Program-made: the position numbers and the translations under genes
Assembly: GCA_031553225.1 (NCBI GenBank)
Contig: JAVBLU010000020.1
Location: 1-64,000 of the forward strand
DNA length: 64,000 bases
Source: JAVBLU01 sp031553225
GTDB lineage: Bacteria; Bacillota; Clostridia; Christensenellales; UBA1750
Direction of reading: 5' to 3'
Notes under the pieces: generated by a model
What the model was told of the DNA's origin: nothing
What the model saw: the letters and a program-made list of their open reading frames with translations, nothing else
Database searches by the model: none
Shown here: positions 54,517-61,258 of the stretch, in pieces
How positions within the stretch are numbered: the first letter of the stretch is position 1
Layout of the letters: each line of letters begins with the position of its first letter

Positions 54517-54549
54517 GTGTCGGCGCGTGTCATGGTGGTCGTCAACTAA
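54517..54549 (+). CDS. ten-codon leader peptide of the exporter operon
   Basis: Starts with GTG and encodes a ten-residue peptide ending MVVVN before TAA. GGGAAAGGG at 54499-54507 lies nine bases upstream, at a suitable distance. An internal ATG at 54532 would give only MVVVN. Its 3' half (GGTGG, CGTC at 54534-54543) is one strand of a hairpin with GACG-CCACC at 54551-54559. A ribosome pausing on the Val-Val-Val-Asn codons would cover that strand. Expression is inferred only from the ribosome binding site and the RNA geometry. Confidence 0.5.
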   Translation: MSARVMVVVN

Positions 54550-54690
54550 AGACGCCACCGGCATTGAAGACGGGCAACGGCGTTGCCCTGTTTTTCCGTG
54601 CCGGACACACCGGCTTGTGCACCCCTGCGGCTTCGTGTAGGCCCGCGGACGTCTGCGCACCTTGCGGTGTGCGGCGTCGCGCGGGTTTTT
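54534..54690 (+). promoter_or_regulatory. attenuator leader with two intrinsic terminators
   Basis: In order: an early hairpin GGTGG-T-CGTC against GACGCCACC (54534-54559); a terminator GGGCAAC against GTTGCCC, loop GGC, with TTTTT (54572-54595); and a second, longer terminator (54642-54685; CCCGCG against CGCGGG, GCGCACC against GGTGTGC) followed by TTTTT. GACGCC (54551-54556) can also pair with GGCGTT (54579-54584), which would break the first terminator. CACACC (54606-54611) can pair with GGTGTG (54666-54671) and break the second. The ribosome binding site of the operon lies 14 bases after the second T-run. Confidence 0.7.
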
Positions 54691-54719
54691 CATGCCAATG
54701 AAAGCAGGAGGCTACCACA

Positions 54720-55706
54720 TTGACAGCCATAACGACGACCGGCCTGACCAAGGCCTACAAGCGATACGAAAAGGCGCCGGGCCTGCTCGGGAGCCTGCGC
54801 TCCCTGGTCGTGCGCCCCTATACGACCCACGACGCGCTCGTGGACTTTGACGTCAGCGTGGACGAGGGCGAGTTTGTCGGGCTCATCGGCCCGAACGGTG
54901 CAGGCAAGACCACGCTCATCAAGCTGCTCACCGGCATTATCGCTCCTTCAGGCGGTCGGGCGGACGTACTCGGCTTTACGCCCAGCCGCCTGCAGGATGG
55001 CCTAAAGCGGCAGTACGCGCTGGTGGTGGGGCAGAAGAGCCAGCTCTTTCCCGAGCTCAGCGCCGCGGACGCATTCCTCCTGTTCCGGCAGATTTACGGC
55101 ATAGGCGATGCAGATTTTCGGCGCAACCGCGATGCTCTGGTGGACCTGTTCGGCGTGAGCAAGCTGCTGCATGTGCCCGTACGCACGCTTTCCCTTGGCG
55201 AACGGATGAAGATGGAACTGGTCGCAGCACTTCTGCACCAGCCGCGCCTTCTGTTTCTGGACGAGCCGACCATCGGTCTGGACGCCGTGGCGCAGGGCCA
55301 AATGCGCGCCTTCCTCGCCGAGGTGAACCGCATGCGCGGCACTACCATTTTGCTCACATCGCACTACATGGAGGACATCCGCGTCCTTTGCAAGCGATGC
55401 GTTGTGCTCGGCGCAGGCCGCAAGTGTTACGACGGAGACCTGCACGATCTGCTTGCGCGGCACTCGGATCTGCGCAGGATCACCGTAGAGCTGGCGGACG
55501 CGCACGGCGCGGCGCTGCCGGCCTGTGCGCAGCGCGTCGTGCGGGGCGAGGGCCGCCTTACGTTCTACGCACCACGGGAGGAAGCGCACCGCGCTGCGCG
55601 CGAGCTGCTGATGACCCTTGAGGTGCGCAGCATCGCCGTGGAGGACGAGGACATCGCCGACGTGGTGGGCCGCATCTACGCCGCCCGCGCGGAGGCCGCG
55701 CTGTGA
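54720..55706 (+). CDS. ABC exporter ATP-binding protein
   Basis: A 328-residue ABC ATPase of the NatA/DrrA-like type. Walker A GPNGAGKT is at 57-64; the signature is LSLGERMKMELVAAL, followed by Walker B RLLFLDEPTIGLD and the switch His (LLTSHYMED). An accessory C-terminal domain of about 90 residues follows (RITVELADAHGAALPACAQR). The start is a TTG eight bases after GCAGGAGG. Two permeases follow with overlapping codons, so the three form an export complex. The N-terminal YKRYEKAPGLLGSLRSLV extension is characteristic of ATPases paired with DUF990-type permeases. The exported compound is not known; a drug or hydrophobic peptide is possible given the leader. Confidence 0.92.
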   Translation: MTAITTTGLTKAYKRYEKAPGLLGSLRSLVVRPYTTHDALVDFDVSVDEGEFVGLIGPNGAGKTTLIKLLTGIIAPSGGRADVLGFTPSRLQDGLKRQYALVVGQKSQLFPELSAADAFLLFRQIYGIGDADFRRNRDALVDLFGVSKLLHVPVRTLSLGERMKMELVAALLHQPRLLFLDEPTIGLDAVAQGQMRAFLAEVNRMRGTTILLTSHYMEDIRVLCKRCVVLGAGRKCYDGDLHDLLARHSDLRRITVELADAHGAALPACAQRVVRGEGRLTFYAPREEAHRAARELLMTLEVRSIAVEDEDIADVVGRIYAARAEAAL

Positions 55707-56500
55707 AAAAGTACGTTGCCTTCGCAGCGGCACTGTTTAAAGCGCAGCTTGCCTTTCGTTTTGATATCTTTTTACAAGCCGCGTTCACCTTTGCCAAGAT
55801 TCTGCTCGCCGTAGCGCTTTGGGGCTCCATCTACCAGGGCGGGCAAAGGATGGGCGGTCTTTCGCACGATCAGATGCTTGCCTATTATCTGATCACCTCT
55901 TTTTTCGCGCAGCTGGATTTGTCGGGCGAGATGGGGGGCGAGATCGCCGCGCGCATCCGCGGCGGCACGTTTGCCCGTTACATGACCATGCCCGTTGGGG
56001 TGATCGCCAGCTTCGGCGCACAAACCGCGGGCGCTTCTGCCTTCTATCTCTCCTTCAACCTGGCCGCGCTGGCCGCATGGAAGCTGCTCTTCCGCATACC
56101 GCTGCCGCTGAGCGCAGACCCGTGGCTCACAATCGGCAGCATCGCCATGGCGTTGCTCGGCCTTTTGTTTCTCAACCAGTTGAACGGGTTTTTGGGGCTG
56201 CTTGCCTTCCGTTTTGCGGACGTGGGCATTTTCCTCATGATTAAGAGTGACATCGTGCTGTTCGCCACGGGCGCTCTCGTGCCGCTGTCGCTCCTGCCGG
56301 CCGGCGCGCTCAGCGCACTGCGGGCGCTGCCTTTTGCACATGTGCTGTATACGCCCGCCATGCTGTTGCTGGGCGCGCTTCCCGGCCGCGACGCGGCCGT
56401 GGGCCTTATAAACCTGCTTTTTTGGAACGCGGTCTTCCTTTTCATCAACCGTGCCGCTTATCACCGCCTGCGCGTGCGCTTTGACGGGGTGGGCCTATGA
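55703..56500 (+). CDS. ABC-2 family permease (DUF990-like), first subunit
   Basis: A 265-residue membrane protein with six predicted helices. The YKRT-like N terminus is absent; instead it opens VKKYVAFAAALFKAQLAFRFD, with FTFAKILLAVALWGSIYQGG next. These are typical of the DUF990/ABC-2 permeases linked to NatA-type ATPases. GGEIAARIRGGTFARYMTMPVG is a cytoplasmic coupling region. The start is a GTG overlapping the TGA of the ATPase gene. Subunit 2 overlaps its stop (ATGA). Confidence 0.88.
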   Translation: MKKYVAFAAALFKAQLAFRFDIFLQAAFTFAKILLAVALWGSIYQGGQRMGGLSHDQMLAYYLITSFFAQLDLSGEMGGEIAARIRGGTFARYMTMPVGVIASFGAQTAGASAFYLSFNLAALAAWKLLFRIPLPLSADPWLTIGSIAMALLGLLFLNQLNGFLGLLAFRFADVGIFLMIKSDIVLFATGALVPLSLLPAGALSALRALPFAHVLYTPAMLLLGALPGRDAAVGLINLLFWNAVFLFINRAAYHRLRVRFDGVGL

Positions 56501-57288
56501 AGCGATACGCGGGTTTCCTGTTCGCTCTGTTGCGCATGCGCCTCTCACAGATGATGGTTTTCCGGCTAACATTCTTCGGTGGTTTTTTTGTGGACGGCAC
56601 GATGTTTGCGCTGCAGATCCTCATGTTCAACGCCATCTACGCGCATACGCCGGGCATCGGCGGCTGGGGCAGGGGAGAGATGCTCGTGTTCATCGGCACG
56701 TTCTCACTGCTCAACGCCCTGAGCATGGTGCTGGTTTTCTTTGGGCTGAACGGCATCCCTCAAAAGATTAAGAACGGTACGCTCGATTTGTACATCACGC
56801 GCCCAATGAGCCCGCTCGTTCGGCTGGTGTTTGAACGCGTGGACCTTGGATCCCTGCCGCTCGTCGCTTTGTCCATCGGCATCATCGGCTATGGCGTGCG
56901 CGTGATGGGAGTGCCGCTTGCCTTTGGCCGCGTCGCCGGGTATGCGGCCCTCGTGCTGTTGATGGAGATTCTGTACTGCGATATGGAGCTCATCCTGCGC
57001 ACCATCCCGTTCTTCACCATATCGGCCATGGGTATCGAGCGTTTGGAAGGCGAGCTCATCACCCTGTGCATGAAGCTGCCCGGCATCTGTCTGCAAGGCG
57101 CGATGAAAACCCTGTTCTACGTCGTGCTGCCTTATGGCATTATGGCCACGCTGCCCACGCAGATGCTATCCGGCCTTCTATCGCTTAAGGGATGCCTGTT
57201 TGCCTTCTGCATGGCCGCCACATTTACCGCCTTTGCTTTGCTCTTCTGGCGTGCCGGACTGAGAGCGTACAAGAGCCCCGGCCTGTAA
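56497..57288 (+). CDS. ABC-2 family permease (DUF990-like), second subunit
   Basis: A 263-residue six-helix membrane protein similar to the preceding subunit (MKRYAGFLFALLRMRLSQMM; FLNGIPQKIKNGTLDLYIT-type coupling region, PMSPLVRLVFERVDLG). It pairs with it as a heterodimer. The ATG overlaps the preceding stop (ATGA). The operon closes with a hairpin at 57304-57347. Confidence 0.88.
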   Translation: MKRYAGFLFALLRMRLSQMMVFRLTFFGGFFVDGTMFALQILMFNAIYAHTPGIGGWGRGEMLVFIGTFSLLNALSMVLVFFGLNGIPQKIKNGTLDLYITRPMSPLVRLVFERVDLGSLPLVALSIGIIGYGVRVMGVPLAFGRVAGYAALVLLMEILYCDMELILRTIPFFTISAMGIERLEGELITLCMKLPGICLQGAMKTLFYVVLPYGIMATLPTQMLSGLLSLKGCLFAFCMAATFTAFALLFWRAGLRAYKSPGL

Positions 57289-57303
57289 ACGCGGTGCAAG
57301 CAA

Positions 57304-57347
57304 AAGGGCAAGGGTTCTGCGGTTTCTGCCGCGGGGCCCTTGCCCTA
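57304..57347 (+). terminator. terminator of the ABC exporter operon
   Basis: Arms AGGGCAAGGG and GCCCTTGCCCT pair over 10 bp, with a smaller stem (CTGCGG against CCGCGG) inside. Little T-run. It also lies downstream of the convergent URO-D-family gene. Confidence 0.75.
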
Positions 57348-57404
57348 AAGTTGTGAACAGCAGGTATGCGCCGGGAAGGTGCGCCTTAGGGAAAGCCTCT
57401 CTGC

Positions 57405-58646
57405 TCAGCGCCAGATCTCCTCGATGAGGCGGCGCACGATGCGCACGGCGCGGCCGGGGCGACCGCGCTCGCCCATCACGGTGTAGGTGTCGCGGAAGAT
57501 GATCTCGGCGGTGCAGCCGCGCGCGGCAAGAAGGGTACGGCGAATGTGGGCGGCGAAAGCCTCCTCGTCGAAGGTTGTGGCCACGCCGATGTAGTTGGGC
57601 GAAGGCTTGCGCGAGTAGATGACGGAGGAACCGGCTAGGCGCTCTCCCATGGCCTCCTCGTCGCACCAGGGCGATATGGACACCTTGCGCAGATGCGGCA
57701 GCGTCCGGATATCCTCCCAGAAGGCGTGCACGGCCTCGCAGCAGCCGTAGTACATGAGGCCGTACACTTCGGCGATGCGCGTGGCGTAAGGCATCACAAA
57801 ATCGTGGAACATCGCGGGGGAAATCCCCACCGCTTCCTGCGCGTTCGTGTTGCCCCATGCATAGGCGAGCTTGGTGGGGGTTTGGTACGGCACTTCGTCC
57901 GTTAAGCCGATGCTGCCCGCGCCCGCGTAGTGAAGGCCGGTGTTGGGCGTAAGCAAGCCCTCGCGTTCCAGCCACTGCAGGGTGCGGATGGCGTCGGTGG
58001 TGATCATGTCGAGCAGGGCGTGCACGTCGTCGGGCTGAAGGGCCATCGCCACGTAAAGCTCCTCCATGCCCATGAGCAGCACGGCGCGGTTCATGGGCAT
58101 CGTGGACCATGTCGGCCAAGTGCCGTGCAGGCGAAGGGGAACAATGTCGCCGATGAGCTCCTGCGCAAAGGCCAGAAATCCTTCCGTGCCCTCACGGTCG
58201 TAGCTGCGGGGCGCGTCGCCCAGAAGGGCAAGGTCGCGGGGTAACTCCTTAATGATGTGCTCGGGCATGTAGCCGATGGAGCGGCCCTGGCTGTCCGTGG
58301 CGCGGGCGGTCTCCTGGCGCACGTTCAGGGGGAGTACGTTTGTGCGGATGGGAAGCTCCAGGTAAGGCGTGATGACCTTGTCGTCGTCCACCAGCTCGTG
58401 CAGGGTCAGGCCCATCACAAGCAAGCGTTCCAGCGCGCGCGCACCCTGGTCCTCGCAGCTCAGGTCGATCATGTCGCTTGCGAAGGAGTCCATCTCCATC
58501 ACAATCATCGGCCTATCGCCCGCAAGCTTGTTGTGAGCCATCCAGCGCTTGGTGCGCTCGGCCATGATGGGCAGCTGGGATGCCTCCATCCACTTGTGCG
58601 CGAGGGCGCGCAGCCTCTCCCTGTCCTTAGTCGAAACCGCCTGCAT
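57405..58646 (-). CDS. uroporphyrinogen-decarboxylase (URO-D) family protein, longer form
   Basis: A 413-residue URO-D-superfamily barrel. The N-terminal 60 residues form an extra helical part (ERLRALAHKWMEASQLPIMA). Core segments are VLPLNVRQETARATDSQGR, TWPTWSTMPMNRAVLLMGM, HYAGAGSIGLTDEVPYQTPT and YYGCCEAVHAFWEDIRTLPH, where Cys may bind zinc as in corrinoid methyltransferases. It has little in common with HemE's substrate site. The start follows GGAGG by seven bases. It lies 11 bases downstream of the kinase gene on the same strand, so the two are likely co-transcribed. Methyl transfer to or from a corrinoid protein is a working idea only. Confidence 0.78.
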   Translation of the reverse strand: MQAVSTKDRERLRALAHKWMEASQLPIMAERTKRWMAHNKLAGDRPMIVMEMDSFASDMIDLSCEDQGARALERLLVMGLTLHELVDDDKVITPYLELPIRTNVLPLNVRQETARATDSQGRSIGYMPEHIIKELPRDLALLGDAPRSYDREGTEGFLAFAQELIGDIVPLRLHGTWPTWSTMPMNRAVLLMGMEELYVAMALQPDDVHALLDMITTDAIRTLQWLEREGLLTPNTGLHYAGAGSIGLTDEVPYQTPTKLAYAWGNTNAQEAVGISPAMFHDFVMPYATRIAEVYGLMYYGCCEAVHAFWEDIRTLPHLRKVSISPWCDEEAMGERLAGSSVIYSRKPSPNYIGVATTFDEEAFAAHIRRTLLAARGCTAEIIFRDTYTVMGERGRPGRAVRIVRRLIEEIWR

Positions 58647-58657
58647 ATGTCTACCTC

Positions 58658-59623
58658 CTACGGAAGTTGATCGGCGCAGCGCAGCCGCGCCATAACCCAG
58701 CCGGTAAAGAGTGCGTCGATCTGGGTCAGGAGTGCCGCGCGGGACGGCTCATCCATATGAGCAAAGCACTCAAGGAATGCGCAAAGGTAATAGAAGAACG
58801 TCTTGTAGGCGTAGTATGCGAGCGCGTCGGAACGCAGCGGGGCGGGCACCCCGCTGGTGGCCAAGGCCGAGGCGATCACCGCCATACGACGCTCGTCGTG
58901 CATGTGAAACCACGCGTCGCGCTCGACAGGGGCAAGCAGCGCGCTGTCCCAGTCCACCAGGGTGAAGCTCCCGTCCTCGGCCAGGATCACGTTGCCGCCC
59001 GCGTCGCCATGGGTGATCATCATACGATGCGAAAGGCCGCGGCAGCGGCGCGCAAATAGGGCAAGGCGAGCGGCGCATCCGGCGATGAGCGGTTCCTGTG
59101 GGGCGAGGCGTTCGCGCAGCTGCGGGGCGTGCTGGCCGCAAAGATCGGTGAGCCGACGGGTGAATTCCTGAGCCAACTCATCCCCAAATGTTTCGCGGGG
59201 CAAGAGCAGACCGGACGGATCGACGCGGTACACGGCGGACAAGCGGGAAAAGAGCAGGTGAAGAGGGAGATCCTCGCACAGGCGGCCGTCGATAAAGCAA
59301 AAGAGGCCGAGGGCCGCGCCGTCAAATCGGGCGTGCAGCGCCCCGCCCCGCGTGGGAACGACGCGGCTGATCCCCGTAACGCCGGCTTGGCGAAGGCGGT
59401 CAAGCGCCGTAAGGCTTGCCAGATAGGAAGGAATCTGCGCGCCGCAATACATGGCTTTCAGGAAGAGTGCGCCGCGATCGGTATCCAGGCGATAAGTTTC
59501 GCCAAAGAATCCGCGCTCTGCGGCGCTGCAGCGATGGATGCGCAGGGCATATGCTTCTTCCACCGCCGCGCGCAGGGCGGCGATGTAGGCGTCGTTGCGG
59601 CGAACGCTGCCGTACACGGGCAT
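58658..59623 (-). CDS. aminoglycoside-phosphotransferase-fold kinase (APH/CotS-like)
   Basis: A 321-residue kinase-fold protein. The Brenner motif is ITHGDAGGNVI, with catalytic Asp; the metal Asp is in TLVDWDSALLAPVERD. The N-lobe holds GETYRLDTDRGALFLKAMY with the ATP Lys. These are conserved in choline, homoserine and aminoglycoside kinases and in spore-coat CotS proteins; resistance should not be assumed. It ends FFYYLCAFLECFAHMDEPSR, as in the CotS group. The start could be ATG 59623 (chosen) or GTG 59626. The binding site is weak, and the promoter lies unusually close. Confidence 0.8.
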   Translation of the reverse strand: MPVYGSVRRNDAYIAALRAAVEEAYALRIHRCSAAERGFFGETYRLDTDRGALFLKAMYCGAQIPSYLASLTALDRLRQAGVTGISRVVPTRGGALHARFDGAALGLFCFIDGRLCEDLPLHLLFSRLSAVYRVDPSGLLLPRETFGDELAQEFTRRLTDLCGQHAPQLRERLAPQEPLIAGCAARLALFARRCRGLSHRMMITHGDAGGNVILAEDGSFTLVDWDSALLAPVERDAWFHMHDERRMAVIASALATSGVPAPLRSDALAYYAYKTFFYYLCAFLECFAHMDEPSRAALLTQIDALFTGWVMARLRCADQLP

Positions 59624-59634
59624 CACCCGCCGTC

Positions 59635-59663
59635 ATTATACGCGCTTTCCTGCCAGGGCGCAA
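59635..59663 (-). promoter_or_regulatory. promoter of the kinase/URO-D operon, very close to the start codon
   Basis: On the minus strand: TTGCGC at 59663-59658, 17 bases, TATAAT at 59640-59635. The ATG at 59623 would be only about five bases from the expected transcript start. Confidence 0.55.
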
Positions 59664-59742
59664 ACCTTTCCGACGCGTTTCGCCGCACGTTTTCCTTGTC
59701 CTGTCGTAATCTATACCAGCATGTCTACAAGGAGGACAGCTT

Positions 59743-61182
59743 ATGGAAAACGCGTGGAATCCCAGCGACATGAGCGCCCGTCTGATGGCGTATGCCTGTC
59801 AACGCCAACGGGAGCTGGAGGAAATAGCGCTGGAAACACAACAAAAAGAGGAGGACCAAAGGAATATGGCGCGCGATAATGAGTTTATGGACTATGCCGA
59901 CAACGAACGGCGCGCGGCCCGGGAGGACGACTGGGAGCAGGGCGACCGCGAGGCCTACGAAGGCCGAGGGGAAGCCTGGCGGGAGGAATCCGGCGCACGG
60001 CGCAAGGAGGGGAACGAGTGCGATTGCGATGAATGCCGCAAGCGGCGCAACCAATCTCACCGTTTCGACTGCGACTGCAAGGAATGCCGCAAGAAGTACG
60101 ACGTAGAATGCGGCTGCCACGACGAGGACTGCGATGGCCGCTGCGGCCCGCGCGGTCCGCGCGGGTGCCCAGGCCCGGTGGGGCCGATGGGCATCCAGGG
60201 CCCGGCCGGCCCGCAGGGCCCCATCGGCCCGCGCGGCCTGCAGGGGCTGCAGGGCGTTCAGGGGCCGCTCGGCCCCAAAGGCGACATCGGCCCGGCGGGC
60301 CCCCGCGGCCTGAGCGGCCTGAACGGCGTTTCAGATCAACCCGGTCCGCAAGGCCCGCAGGGCGATCCCGGTCCGCAGGGCCTGCAGGGTCCCAAGGGCG
60401 ACGTGGGCGCCGCCGGTCCGCAGGGCCCTATGGGCCCGAAGGGGCCCGCCGGCTGCCCCGGTCCGATGGGCCCATGCGGCCCGCGCGGCTGCCAGGGCGA
60501 GCAGGGCGAACCCGGCCCGCGCGGCTGTCCCGGCCCGCAAGGCCCCCGTGGCCCGGTCGGTTCCACCGGCCCGCGCGGCGACGCCGGCGTGCAAGGCCCG
60601 CAGGGTATAGCCGGCCCGGCCGGCCCGACCGGCCCGCAGGGCCTGCGGGGCGACCAGGGCCCCATCGGCGCTCAGGGAGACGTGGGCCCGACCGGCGCTA
60701 CCGGCGCCCAGGGGCCGCAAGGCCAGCAAGGGCTGCAGGGCGTACAGGGCGACCCGGGCACGCTGGTCGGCGTGCTCAACATCAATAATTTTGCCTGCCA
60801 AAGCGTTGCGTCGGGCAACGCGGTGCAGTTCGACCAGCCCCCGCAGCCGAACACGCCCGTGCTGGGCGTGTCCTTCCTGGCACCGGACGCGCTGGCCATT
60901 ACCCGTCCGGGCCTCTACCGCGTAGATTATTCGCTCCTGGCCAAGCGGTGCGGCTCGACGTTCGCCCTTTTTCTGAACGATAACGAGGTGCCCGGTTCGC
61001 GCTACACCGTGCCCTCCTCCGGTGGCCCGCTTGTCGGCCACGCGTTCTTTGCCCTGACGGACACCGACGTGCCGGTAACGCTGCGGCTGCGCAACGTGGA
61101 TCACCACACGGCGGTCATCGAGGCCGGCAACCTGCCCTCCACGGTGAACGCCTCCATGATCATCACCGTGCTTGTCGGTTAG
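59743..61182 (+). CDS. collagen-like surface protein with Cys-rich neck and BclA-like head
   Basis: A 479-residue protein. Residues 1-90 are acidic and helical. Residues 91-134 hold 12 cysteines in CDCDEC, CDCKEC, CGCHDEDC spacing. Residues 135-343 are Gly-X-Y repeats, about 69 triplets, with a single break where Asp198 replaces Gly (DQP). Several triplets carry Cys (GCP, GPC, GRGC-type). The C-terminal 135 residues form a beta-sandwich head (FACQSVASGNAVQFDQPPQP; YRVDYSLLAKRCGSTFALFL), like the BclA/C1q-type trimers of spore hair proteins. There is no signal peptide. A spore-surface or outer-layer role fits, with disulfides or metal at the neck. The start follows AAGGAGG. Confidence 0.9.
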   Translation: MENAWNPSDMSARLMAYACQRQRELEEIALETQQKEEDQRNMARDNEFMDYADNERRAAREDDWEQGDREAYEGRGEAWREESGARRKEGNECDCDECRKRRNQSHRFDCDCKECRKKYDVECGCHDEDCDGRCGPRGPRGCPGPVGPMGIQGPAGPQGPIGPRGLQGLQGVQGPLGPKGDIGPAGPRGLSGLNGVSDQPGPQGPQGDPGPQGLQGPKGDVGAAGPQGPMGPKGPAGCPGPMGPCGPRGCQGEQGEPGPRGCPGPQGPRGPVGSTGPRGDAGVQGPQGIAGPAGPTGPQGLRGDQGPIGAQGDVGPTGATGAQGPQGQQGLQGVQGDPGTLVGVLNINNFACQSVASGNAVQFDQPPQPNTPVLGVSFLAPDALAITRPGLYRVDYSLLAKRCGSTFALFLNDNEVPGSRYTVPSSGGPLVGHAFFALTDTDVPVTLRLRNVDHHTAVIEAGNLPSTVNASMIITVLVG

Positions 61183-61203
61183 CGTACGCTCAGAATCCTG
61201 CTA

Positions 61204-61240
61204 AAGGCGTTCCGCGCGGCCAAGGCCCGCGGAACGCCTT
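61204..61240. terminator. terminator between collagen-like and glycosidase genes
   Basis: A perfect 13-bp stem, AAGGCGTTCCGCG against CGCGGAACGCCTT, with a GGCC-AA-GGCC inner element. It serves the convergent genes on both sides; T-runs are short. Confidence 0.8.
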
Positions 61241-61258
61241 CATGCTTTACCGTTTCGG

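Noticed and set aside
54497..54640. A longer frame from the ATG at 54497 through the exporter leader
   Set aside because: It would run across the first terminator, and its translation is Trp/Arg/Cys-rich without resemblance to a known product; the ten-codon frame fits the binding site and hairpin geometry better.
58658..59623. Reading the APH-fold kinase as an antibiotic-resistance gene
   Set aside because: The fold is shared by choline, homoserine and CotS-type kinases, and nothing in the sequence or neighbourhood points to aminoglycosides.
60130..60770. The repeated GGNCC-rich tract as a possible CRISPR or satellite repeat
   Set aside because: It is the in-frame Gly-X-Y coding region of the collagen-like gene, with no constant repeat or unique spacers.
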